From Micractinium sp. NFX-FRZ (taxonomy: Eukaryota > Chlorophyta > Trebouxiophyceae > Chlorellales > Chlorellaceae): a stretch of DNA of 64,000 nt. The notes under the pieces are model-generated. The model was given only the letters and a program-made list of their open reading frames with translations. It made no database searches and was not told the DNA's origin. This document shows, one piece after another, positions 42,591 to 52,316 of the stretch (the first letter of the stretch is position 1; every line of letters starts with the position of its first letter). Position numbers and translations under genes: made by a program. The stretch spans positions 109,198-173,197 of the forward strand of contig JAPTJF010000077.1 in NCBI GenBank assembly GCA_029339195.1. The letters run 5' to 3'.

Positions 42591-44211
42591 TTAGCTGCCT
42601 GGCGCGGCAGGCTTGCCCCGGCACGAGTCATCCTGGAAAGCCGGCTGGGTGGCATGGGTGCCGCCTGCTCCCTCTCCAGCAGCAGCAGCAGCAGCGGTGG
42701 CAGCAGGGGCCTCGGCTGGGTCAGCCGCTGAGTCCACCTCTCCCTTGCCGGAAGACCCTGCATCCAAAGAGTCAACCTTCCCCTCCCCCCCATCCTTCAG
42801 GCTTGCGCTGGGCGCTCCATCCAGGGCCCCCTCTTCTGCAGCTGCGGCGGCGGCAGCCGCAGCCGCCACCGCCGCCGCGCGTGCCTCGCGCATCGCGTTG
42901 ATCCGCTTCTTCTTCTTGCGCAGGACGATGATGGTGACCAAGAAGACGATCTGGGCGGCCAGGGCGGCCAGGCACATCAGCACGATGGCCCACGTGGGCA
43001 GCTCGTCGTCGGGCTGCAGGGTGTGTGTGTGAGGGCAGCGGGGGAGAGCAAGGTGTGGTTGAGGAAAGAGGGGGTCCTGAAATGGAGTGGGAGAGTGCGG
43101 AGGTGTGGTTTAGGAAAGAGGGGTCTTGACATGGAGTGGGACCATGCAAGATGTGGTAAGGAGAGAGGAGGTCGTGAGTGCGCCACTGTATTGGCAAAAG
43201 GAGGGAGGGCGTGGTGGGCAGCTGTACGCAGTTGCCCGTCGTGCCACCCGACGGCTGCAGGTGTGGGGTGAGGTGAAGAGCGTGCAGCCTGTGGGATGGT
43301 TGCTCAACTGCCAACAGGTGGCAGGCAAGCTGAACAGTAACAAGACACAAACAAAAGCCGTCGCAAAAAGGTGTTCAACAATGGGGCAATGTTCAACGAT
43401 GGGGCGATTTTCAACGATGCGCGCTGGTGCCAGCAATGTCGCGTGCCACGCAAGTGTGGCCCCCATCGAAAAGCATTGCAGTATGACGCATACAATAATG
43501 TCAAAGTTATGCTCATTCACTATTTGCGCTTGAAACAATATGCCGGAAGGGAGCAACCAGGCAGCAGCGAGGCGAAGCCTCCGATCCCCTGCGCCACTAA
43601 TTCACCATCTGCCACTGCTGCCTGCTTTGCACCCCCGTTCTCCATGCCAGCGCCAGCAGTAACGCTGCCACCCCGCCCCACCTATGCAGGCTGCAAGGAT
43701 GCAGCCCTCCTTGCCTGGTGGTACATGAGCAGCACAGAGCCAACTTGCTCGGTGATGCCGCTCATCTCGTGCGGTGGCGGCGGCGAGGGCAGTGCAGCCG
43801 CCTCTGGGGCAGGCGCCGGCGCGGTCTGGGCCAATGCTCCTACCGCCTGCGAGGGTAGGGCAGCAGTGTTAGGAAGCAGTTCAAGCCCTGCAGGACCCAG
43901 AGGATGGTCCGAGACAGCTACACAAAACCTGGGCAAAAGAAGGGAGGCGCAGCGGCAGGGTGTGGCGGCGGCGGCGGCGGCGGTGTGTAGTTTTGGAGCG
44001 GACTCAAGGCACTGCGCCCAGCGCGCACGCATCTGCCTTCCCCCATTATGCTTGCATTACAGCAGCTTTGGCACACCGCCAGGGGGACAATTGCAAGTGA
44101 GCCCTCCCAGTCAAGGGTGGGCCCAACCCCGCAGCAGCGCACCTGGCAAGCTGCCGTCGCCAGCGCCGCCATGCACACGGCATATGGCCGCGCAGAAGTT
44201 GTTCCAGCCAT
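42591..44211 (-). CDS. putative type I single-pass membrane protein, unknown family
   Basis: Three exons (44211-44143, 43846-43715, 43013-42591) give 207 residues. An N-terminal signal-like stretch (RPYAVCMAALATAAC) is followed by a Pro/Ala-rich segment with EMSGITEQVGSVLLMYHQ. One strong membrane helix comes next (WAIVLMCLAALAAQIVFLVT). It is followed at once by RKKKKR, which sets the C-terminus in the cytosol. The tail is Ala/Glu-rich. I do not recognise the family. Exon 2 is best ended at a GC donor (CAG before gcaagg); reading on to the next GT would meet a TAG first. Exon borders are supported by phase, but homologues are needed to confirm them. Confidence 0.6.
43372..43424. repeat. short tandem repeat in the intron of the membrane protein gene
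   Basis: A unit of about 18 bases (gttcaacgatggggcgat type) occurs three times with small changes, in a long low-information intron. Confidence 0.7.
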
Positions 44212-45055
44212 GCTGTAGCCGCTGCTGAGACGATGTAAGGGCGGCCGCTGGACGGCCGGGCAAGTGGCTGTGCCAAGGGAGCTGGGAAGGGACGATGGGG
44301 ACAAGTGAATGCGCTCAAATGATGCCAGTTGCGCACCGTTCCACTCAATGATGGGGCAGTACCCGCCCAGCGCAGCGTGCGGCGGCAGCTGTGCTTGGCG
44401 ACGGGGGACCCGACATTGCAGGATTATCCATGCCCTGTGTGTTTCCGCAAGGTGCGAGTGCGAGGGGAACACAAGAATCGCGAATCCCAAATGGCGATCG
44501 CAGACCAAAGGGATTGCCAGCCAAACCTGCCACCAGCGGAGCCTCCCGGCGCAGCAAGCCAGCCGTGAACAGCCCTCAATCTGAACCTAAATGCATGGGA
44601 GGCCCGAGCCACACTGAAGAACAGTAGCGTTCAGCGTGATGTACAGTCAACATGAAGTGGTCACCTCATGCATGCATAAGGCATCGTGGCTCGCTACACG
44701 GCAGTGGGAGCCCATCGGGCACTGGGACAGGCGGGTCATTCATGCTCGCTCCCTCCTCTGCCTCTTGCCTACAGCGGGAGCCAGCCGCGGCACCAGTGCG
44801 CCCCGGTGGCTGCCAAAGACTAGGGCTTGCTCTCCTGACGCCACGCCGCATCTGTGGCCTCACTGCTTGCCCAACCCGGCACCCCGCTCCCGCTCGATGT
44901 GGATGACGCTTCTGGTGTCTGAGTGGAGGGGTGCTGGGAATTGGCCACTGATGCCCGCAGCGTCCATGTCCCTCCCTCTGCTGCAGAGCTCCTCAGATCC
45001 TGGGCGCCGTGTTTGCTTGGCTGAGAGGCAGGCGATAGAGACCCATTGCCACATT

Positions 45056-45110
45056 CAGCAGCAGCAGCAGCAGCAGCAGCAGCACCAGCAGCACCACCAC
45101 CACCACCGGT
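45056..45110. repeat. CAG/CAC trinucleotide microsatellite
   Basis: About ten CAG units followed by CCA/CAC units, between genes. Confidence 0.85.
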
Positions 45111-45335
45111 AGCAGCAGGGAGGAAAGGGGTGGCGCAGCGGGGGATGGCGGCGGCAGGGGCGGAGCAGCGGCAGCGGCAGCAGCACGCGGGATGCAGTGG
45201 TGGCGGACAGAATTTATTCCTCATCTTTGCCGACATATGAACATGGCACCACACAGTCGCCAGGTTTGCTGAGGCAGAAATGCGTGGCTGTATTACCCAG
45301 CCAGCCATTCTGAAGCCAGCACGCTGAAGCCAGCA

Positions 45336-45366
45336 CGCTAACTCACCGCTACCAGGTGAGTTAGCG
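45336..45366. repeat. perfect inverted repeat, 12-bp stem with 7-base loop
   Basis: cgctaactcacc, loop gctacca, then ggtgagttagcg. It is preceded by a direct repeat tgaagccagcacgct (two copies, 45311-45340). It is a possible hairpin in RNA or DNA, 195 bases upstream of the HIG1 start. Confidence 0.85.
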
Positions 45367-45560
45367 GCGGCCACAGCGCAGCGTGACCGCTGCCCCAGCC
45401 AGGCCCAACGTCATGCCTCTTGTGGCATTTCGTAAAATTCTGCCTTTCGCATTATAGGCCCCACACCTCTACATCAGCAGCTCGGCAGCCGCCCAAGCGA
45501 CGGGCCAGCACTCGTTTGCCCTCGCCTGGTACTCCAACGGCCCAGCTCGCAGTCACGACA

Positions 45561-46587
45561 ATGCAGCAAGAACACGATGTCATCCCGATGAGGCGCAAGC
45601 GGAACCCGTGGGTGAGTACCAGCGCTGTCGCTGGCGAGCCCTGTAAGCCTTCGACTGCCCCCATGGCTGTGGCAGCACGCCATAGTGCGACTGTGTGGCG
45701 CAGAGCTGCCGGCACAGGGCCCTGCGCCAGGGTTTGCCCACCGCCCGCTGCCCGCCTGCCTCTTGGCCCGCCCCGTCACGTCGCTGCCGTCTCACAGCCT
45801 TCCTTCTCCCCTGACCCCTCACCCCTTTCCCCTGCCTCATTCACCTTCCCTCGATCACCACACACACGCACACCAGGTTCTCGTGGGTGAGTGCCAGCAT
45901 GCTCAGTGCCTGCCAAGTACAGGGGCCATGTGCCTGGGCACCCCCTCACACGCGTCGCATCCCTCGCTCGCCTGTCCGTCGTTGCTGGCGGCCCGCCCCC
46001 GCTCCCGCCTCTTCTCAAACCCCCCTCCTGCCCCCCCCTGCCCCCTTGCCCCGTGCCACAGGCGCCTGTGCCACGGCGGGAGTGCTGTTTGGCGGCCTGC
46101 TTGCCTTCAAGAACGGGAAGAGCGCTTTGGCCCAGCAGTTCATGCGGGCGCGTGTGGCGGTGCAGGGCGTGACTGTGGCCATCATGCTGGGCTCCGGCGG
46201 GTGAGCTCACGCTGCGCTGGGAAGGGTGGGGCGGTGCTCATCAAGGTGTACTGGGGAGAGGGGCAGCGTGAGGCGCCTGCTTGCGGTGGGATTGCTTTGT
46301 GCTCCAGTGCGCTGCCCTGGTCTGCCTGGCTCGCAGCGCCCCTGTGGCCCACTTGCTTGCCCAGGCAAACCTGCATTCACCTAATCACTGACGTGTGCGC
46401 CTTCTAATAAGACTTGAACATTCCTCTGCGCTGTGCCTGCTGCGCCATGGCACCTTGGGCCCCACTCCTTGAGCCATCACCCCGCCTGTGCGCCCCTCAC
46501 TCCCGCCCCCCCGGCCTGTCCTCCTGCAGGTACCTTGCGTTGGACGCCGCCCAGCAACGTGCAGTGTATGCCAAGGGCCAGGAGTGA
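45561..46587 (+). CDS. HIG1-domain mitochondrial inner-membrane protein
   Basis: Four exons (45561-45611, 45877-45886, 46062-46200, 46530-46587) give 85 residues, the normal size for this family. The HIG1 signature is clear: RKRNPWVLVGACATAGVL, LLAFKNGKSALAQQFMRARV and AVQGVTVAIML. These make two membrane helices in an N-out, C-out hairpin. HIG1 proteins (Rcf1/HIGD type) assist respiratory complex III-IV assembly. Exon 2 is only 10 bases (GTTCTCGTGG); skipping it would shift the frame and remove VLV at the head of helix 1. The start is the only ATG before the conserved segment. Confidence 0.85.
45877..45886 (+). other. 10-nucleotide micro-exon of the HIG1 gene
   Basis: Bounded by an acceptor (caccag) and a donor (gtgagt). 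It supplies V-L-V and the first base of a Gly codon, which are needed to join NPW to GACATAG in the HIG1 motif. Confidence 0.8.
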
Positions 46588-47214
46588 GGCTGCCAGGCCC
46601 AGACCACACGTGGGAGCGCATGGGCTGAGCCCCCATCGGCCGGCGTCCCCGCCCGTCCCCCGCCCCCGGTCGGCCTGTTGCTTGTTGCTCCCCGCTCCGC
46701 TGTTTGCTTTGCTTTGCTTTGCTTTGCCTGCTGCCCCTGCTGTTCCCCGCCACATCCACCACCCCTGTATCCCTCTCCATGTCACCGCACCCAATGGTTT
46801 TCCGCCCCTGGGGCTCCTGCTGCACGTGTTTCCTTACATGTGGGCACAACCAAACCAACAACTACTGCCTTTTCGACCGGCCATAGCTCCCCCGACCGCT
46901 CCCCTCCTTGCTACAACCACCACATGCTGTCAAGTGCCCGTCACGTCACGCCGCCGCACACCTGTCACTCGGCCAGCCCCTGTTGGTGGCTGGGCTGCCC
47001 ACTGAATGCGGCTGGTCTGCCCCAACAGAACTCAGAGCTGAGCTCAAGCTCCACAGCGTGCACAGCACCCACAGCTGTGTCCCTGCCTGCCCCGCTTCAG
47101 CCCGGGAAGCACGCTCCCTGAGCACACAGCCCAGGCTGCGCACGCGCGCCACATCAGCCTAGGAGAGTGAAGCTGCTCTAGCTCCACAAGCCACGCTGCG
47201 TACGCTATGCAGCC
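46588..47214. other. convergent 3' region, HIG1 and DIxG-motif genes
   Basis: No gene recognised. It contains a (TTTGC)n run at about 46705-46730 and a minus TGTAA. Confidence 0.45.
46834..46838 (-). terminator. TGTAA polyadenylation signal, DIxG-motif gene
   Basis: TTACA on the plus strand, 377 bases beyond the stop at 47215. Confidence 0.5.
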
Positions 47215-48663
47215 TCACTCCAGGCTGCGCACGAGCGCCACCTCAGCGCTGCCCGCCACGCGCGCCGCCCGCTCCGCCGCCAGCAGCGGGCTGCCCGCCT
47301 TCCTGCAGCCGGCACGCGCGCACGAGCAGAGGGGTGGGGTGGCGCGCCTCAGGAGCCAGCACTAGGCACAGGAGGGTGCATGCTCACGAGTTGTGGGTGC
47401 CAGCAAAGCCGTGCCCCTGCCATATGCACCTCCACCTCACAGAGCCTGCCATGCCTGCTGTGCTGCGCCCCCCGGCCAAGCTGCCTTGCTGGCGAGGTGA
47501 CCCCACAGGCAAGCAGCCTCCCTCCCTCTGGCAAGCTCCCGCACCTGTGCATGATTGTAAAGTTGGTGGGGGCTGTGACGCTGCCTGCCTGGGCCTGCAC
47601 CTGCGCCTGTGCTCCCCCGCCCGTCAAGTGGGCTGGCGTGGGCGGCAGGGAGGTGGCGCCTGCGCTGCCGCCCGGGGCGCGCGTCTGCTTGGAGGGCCGG
47701 TTCTCTCGGCGCATCGCCCACGCGTGCTGCGGGTTCTTGCTGGCACGCCACTGCAGCGCGGCCTGCAGAGGGCGAAAGCAACAGAGGGGAGGGCACGGGT
47801 TGCAGCAGCTTGCCAAGTGGGCTACCGTGCAGTTGGACAGACAGGGGCATTGATTTAATCATTGATTCAGTTGGGGAGGGCCACCTTTGCGGCGCATTCA
47901 CACCTACACACACCTGGCCTGCATCAGGCGCCTGCCTAACAGCCACTGCCATAAGCACCAAACCGGCATGGGAAAGCCACCACCCAGCACTCGACCCCTG
48001 CCGCTCACCACCACCACCGCCCACTGCATGGGCACCCACCCACCTGTGCTGCCGCCTGCTCATCCCCCTGACTGAAGGAGAGCACCTCAGTGAACTCCTC
48101 CTGCCGCTCAAACACGCGTTTGGAGAAGGGCTTGGTGTTGGGCAGCCGCCAGGGCAGTGTGGCAGGCAGCTGCGCCACCTCGGCTGCCTCCGCCGCCAGC
48201 GCCTCGGGCTGCTGGTTCAGCGCCAGTGCGACATGCGTCTGCAGGCGGCGCTGCCGGGCAGCAACAAACTGGGGCATGCTGCCCTGCCCGCTGTGGTTGC
48301 CGCCGGCGCCGGCAGCACCGCCAGCGCCGCAGCTAGCCGTGGGAGCAGCCGTCTCCGTGTGCTGCTGCAAGCGGCTCCACATTTTGGACACAAAGGGGCG
48401 CCACTCCACGCTGCCGTGCGAGTCTCTCACGCTCGTCACCAGCTGCGCCACCTCACCCTGAGACAGCTGCAGCCCGCTGCGCTGCAGGGCGGAAGCCAGC
48501 TCGGACGCCTGCGCGGGCAAAGGGGGCGGGGGTTGAGGGAAGGCGGCAGGGGAGCTTGGAGCCCACATCTTATCTGAAGTGCAAGGTGCACAATGGCGGG
48601 TGGGATCCTGCACGAGGTGCGAGGCGGGGTGTGTTGCTGAGACGAGGCCGGCACAGCAGCCAA

Positions 48664-48705
<42 letters not shown>

Positions 48706-50464
48706 CCTGCCGTACCCCGCCGTACCTCCCCCGATGCCTTCCGCCACCACCCTGCCTGGCCGTGCCCCATTTCAATCTCATGTACCTGGCCCGGCCCGGA
48801 CCCATGCCTCTCACATGCACACAGCAAAAGTCATACAGATGCATCCAATCCCTCTCACCTCCTGCACCTGGCCCTGCTCAGGCTCCCCGCCCTGCCTGAA
48901 CCTGGCCTCACCTGCACCCTCCCCGTGTGGTCCCTGTCACACGTCTTCAGATTCTTCAACACACCAGCCAGCCCGCCACAGCTGCTGCTGCTGCCGCCGT
49001 CGCACAGCGCGCCCGCAGGCGCGCGCGCAGCCACAGCAGCAGCGGCCGTTGCAATGGCCTCGTCGGCAGCGGCGCGCGCCTGCCTCGCAACTCCCGCCTC
49101 TGCCATTTTGGCCCCCAGCCGCTGCTTGTGCCAGTCAGCAGTGAAGGCCACCCCACACTCTGGCACCTGCTGCCCGGCCTGCTGCGTGCCGCTGGTGATG
49201 CCAACGCTGCCCTGCCCTGCCGCCCCGCTGCGTGCAGCCGGCGTGAGGCCCGGTGGCGGCCCGCGCTCCTGCTGCGGCAGGCGGTGCGTGCGGCCAAAGG
49301 GCGCGGAGGCCTGGCAGGCCGTGCTGCCGTCGCCCAGCATGCCGCCTGCTGTGCCTGCTGCGCCTCCGTTGGACAGCTGGCGCTGCAGCTGTTGCAGCTG
49401 CTTCTCTTTGTGGGTGGGCAGCGCAGCGCAGATGTCGGAAACTTTGAGGGTGTCGCGCGGCTCGGCAAACAGCTTGTGGGCCTTCCAGCCTGGCCGTGTG
49501 CCCTCAATGTCATCTGCCGCCATGGTGCTCGGAAAGCCGTTGTTGTGGCTGCGTGCTGAGCGCAGCGCAGCAGGCTCCGCCTGCGCCGGGGTGAGAGAGA
49601 GCGCACGGCAGGGTGAGGGGACAGGCGGGCGGGGCAGGGCAGCAGGTGAGGCATGCGGCGTGGGAGGGAGGCGGGCGGGCACGCGTCCTGCCAACCCTGC
49701 CTGCCTCATTGACCCCACACCCCGCCCCAACCCCGGCATCAATTCCTGCATCAATTCCTGCACCCGCTAGGATTCCCTTTATTCCGAGCATGTAGCCACC
49801 AGCTACCAAATGGTGGCGTCATCCCACTGCTGACCACTCACACCCCACAAGTTCCAAACTCGCACCTTGGGCCCCACAATGTCTGAGACATCCAGCGTGT
49901 CCCGCACAAACTTGGGGGGCGGGGCGTGCTCCTCCTTCAGGGGCAGCCACTGGTAGGCCGGCTCCAGCGGGTTGAGGGGCTGGGCGCGGGGGCGCAGCCA
50001 GTCGGAGTGGCCCGCACGCGTGCCGGGGATGTCAGCGACGTACAGCGTGTCTGGCTGCGGGGAGTTGCGCTGCCGGGTTGTCCGTGTCGGCTGCATGCCC
50101 GGGTCCAGAGGCGGCTGCACGGGCAACAAAGGCGGGTGCATGTGAGACAGGTGAGGGACAGGAGGGAGGCAAACAAGACGCGGGCGGGCGGGCGGGGCGT
50201 TGACAGTGGGCACAGGCTGCGGTGCCGCTGCGCTGCACACAAGTTGCAACAGCATCCATGGCTGAGGAGCCTCACTGAGGGACATACGTGTGGGGTGGTG
50301 CGGGCTGGCTTGCACAGGGTCCTGGGGCGTGCCCCATCGATGTCTGCTACCGACAGCGTGCCGTGGCAGGGCCCTGCGGTGACGCCGCCGCCAGCGGGCC
50401 CCCAGGCGCCCATCCCAGGCACCGCTCCGCTATGCCGCGGAGGAGTGTCGACCGAGTCGAACAT
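47215..50464 (-). CDS. protein with repeated DIxGxxP motifs, possibly cilium-associated type
   Basis: Six exons (50464-50288, 50114-49866, 49580-48912, 48508-48044, 47762-47545, 47302-47215) give 621 residues. Four similar motifs are visible: TLSVADIDGARPRTLCKP, TLYVADIPGTRAGHSDW, TLDVSDIVGPK and MAADDIEGTRPGW, then TLKVSDICAA. Similar short DI-x-G-(A/T)-x-P motifs occur in proteins of flagellated protists, sometimes with EF hands; that link is from memory and weak. The middle (SELASALQRSGLQLSQGEV, VTSVRDSHGSVEW) resembles a degenerate EF-hand pair. The C-terminus is basic (WRASKNPQHAWAMRREN). No targeting signal is seen. Exon joins are supported by phase; the last exon was picked to fit a phase-2 donor. 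Confidence 0.62.
48666..48703. repeat. (TGCC)n tetranucleotide microsatellite
   Basis: About nine perfect TGCC units inside the intron between exons 3 and 4 of the DIxG-motif gene. Confidence 0.9.
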
Positions 50465-50722
50465 TGTAAAAAGGCAGTCTCGCGAAGCGCGGGCTCAGTC
50501 AGGCCGCGGGAAGGGGCGTGGCAGGCGCCCGCCGGAACGGCTTGGCTGGGTGTGGGCTACAGCCTGGAAGGTAGAATTCGAACCCACAATTTCAGGGCGC
50601 GAATCCCAGACCCACAGCTCAAGAGCAACAAGTGAAGGGGAGCTGCTGTGCCACGCTGTGCCGGTGGCCATCAACCGCCCTGCTACCGTGTTCATTCCTT
50701 AGTTGTATGGACATGTACTTGT
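50465..50722. other. intergenic stretch between two minus-strand genes
   Basis: Promoter and 5' UTR of the DIxG-motif gene. It includes a minus-strand B-box-like segment (gggttcgaattctac at about 50573-50587), but no complete tRNA can be folded around it. Confidence 0.35.
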
Positions 50723-50727
50723 TTACA
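50723..50727 (-). terminator. TGTAA polyadenylation signal, unknown minus gene
   Basis: TTACA on the plus strand. It sets the likely 3' end of the transcript that starts at 52213. Confidence 0.45.
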
Positions 50728-50914
50728 AAGTGGATGTGGCATTGCAATAGTGATTGTCAGGTTGGTTGCGGGAAAGAAATAGTTGAGCTTGTTGCTGCCC
50801 ACAGTCGTCTGCTGTGCCGCCGCTAGACGGTTTGCCGCTTCACTGCGCCAGCACACCAAAGCATTGATTGGCTCCTGCAGCACAGCAGACAAAGCCAGCG
50901 CAGCAACAATCAGT

Positions 50915-52213
50915 ACCGACGGTATGAAAGCATTGCACATATGTGTGTGTGTGTTAACATATGGTGTGTCGCGGCTGGCGGGGCGGGCCGGCGGGCGCAG
51001 GGCCCAGCGCGACCGCGACGGCAGCTGGCGCTGCCGCAGCCCTGCCATGCAGCATGCCTCTCTGCGCAAACGTATGGGCCAAGCAGGAATGCAGCCCGGG
51101 GGCCATCCTGTTTGGTATGGAAGTGTTGCGTGTGGCCGGGCTACGGCGGCATGCGGGCGGGCGGCCGGCGCTGGCGGGCAAAATATCAAGTTGGGTGCTC
51201 ACTCACCAAGGGGGACGGGCGCTGGGTGCACAGCTTCTGGGGATGGCACGGATTCCGGGGTGGAGGTGACGACCAGGGACTTGAATCCTACAAGCAAAGC
51301 ACGTGCAAAGGGAGGATACGGTGAGTGCGTGCAACAGATGAGATGAGGATTGAAACAGGCAGAAGGTTCAAGAGGAGAACGGGGTGGGGTGGGGTGATGT
51401 GGAATGTATGAATTTTTCTTCAGAGGAGCACAGGATGATTCACCCACTGAATAGGAAATTCTTCTGGTGTGCCATGACTTGAGTGAGCCCGGAAGCAGGG
51501 ATCTGCTGCCAACGAGCGCTGGATGCCTGGCGTGCACGCGGCGGCGCGGCAAGGGGCACAGGGGCGTGCAGGCGGGTGCAGCAGGCACGGAGGACGGCAA
51601 AGGCGGGGGCTCCCCAAACGGCGTGGCACTACCGGCAATAAGCGGAAAAGAACCATCACTCTCCGTAAGGAGTATGTTCGCATTGTTCTCGTCATCGTGC
51701 ACAGCTAGGTGTTTGGGGGAGCCGCAGCAAGGAAGCGACGGCGGCGGCGGCGGCGGCGGGGCGCCAGCAGAGGCAGCAACAAAGTTGTGCAGCCCGCCCA
51801 TAACTCTCCCAGACAGTCTGAGGCATCACTGACACTCGCAGGCCTCGACAGAAGATTGAGGGGCTTGTTGAGGTCGGGCATGCATAGTAAAATAATAGTG
51901 ATGCATGCAGCGACGGCAGGAGCTTGTTAACAGCAGCTCTCCGAGCTCACCTGTGATGTAGAACGCGACTTCAATGGGACGGGAGGGATGGGTCGCAGCA
52001 CAAGCTCGCCGTCAGCGGCGCCCAGCCGCACGCTGCCCCTGCAGCAGGCAGCACTCAATAGCTAATGTGCCGAGTGCTGCCTGCCGCTGCAATGCGCAAG
52101 CAAGATAAGAATAGTCGGCAGCGGCGAGGGAGCGGAAGAAGAGCCCTGGGCCCTCACCTTCTTCCTGTAAATGCAGGGGCAGTCCCAAGGCGCGCCCCCC
52201 AGCCTCTAGACAT
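50915..52213 (-). CDS. uncharacterised small protein, 3' end unresolved
   Basis: Five exons join with matching phases: 52213-52158 (starts MSRGWGARLGTAPAFTG), 52038-51951 (GSVRLGAADGELVLRPIPP), 51863-51830, 51704-51633 (HDDENNANILLTESDGSFPL) and 51287-51207 (GFKSLVVTSTPESVPS). Together they encode about 110 residues. After 51207 a sixth exon is needed; two acceptors (ending 51180s and about 51070) are possible and give different tails, with stops at about 50915-50955, before the TGTAA at 50723-50727. No family recognised. The intron before exon 4 holds a GCC microsatellite. The start codon overlaps an ATG on the other strand, see VTE2. Exon 3 (34 bases) uses a weak acceptor. Confidence 0.45.
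51739..51763. repeat. GGC/GCC microsatellite
   Basis: Eight or so GGC units in an intron of the unknown minus gene. Confidence 0.85.
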
Positions 52214-52316
52214 GCGCAGTGTTCCGTGGGTGTGTGCAAGATATCAGCTGGCCGCCCAGCCCACCCATCGCTCCTGCGATCGCCACGCCACTTCTCGGTC
52301 TTGGAGAGGGCGCACC

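Larger units (their letters stand above)
44212..45560. other. divergent intergenic region, membrane protein and HIG1 genes
   Basis: 1,349 bases with no convincing gene. It contains a CAG run then CCA repeats at 45056-45110 and a perfect 12-bp inverted repeat at 45336-45366, listed separately. Short open frames on both strands lack splice support or homology signals. Confidence 0.4.

Noticed and set aside
44820..45374. 184-residue minus open frame upstream of the HIG1 gene
   Set aside because: It contains microsatellite-coded Ala/Gly runs, has no ATG at its head and crosses the hairpin. It is probably chance in GC-rich DNA.
50560..50640. tRNA-like sequence on the minus strand (B-box-like gggttcgaattctac)
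   Set aside because: No matching acceptor stem, D-arm or A box could be placed at tRNA distance. It is at most a relic or SINE fragment.
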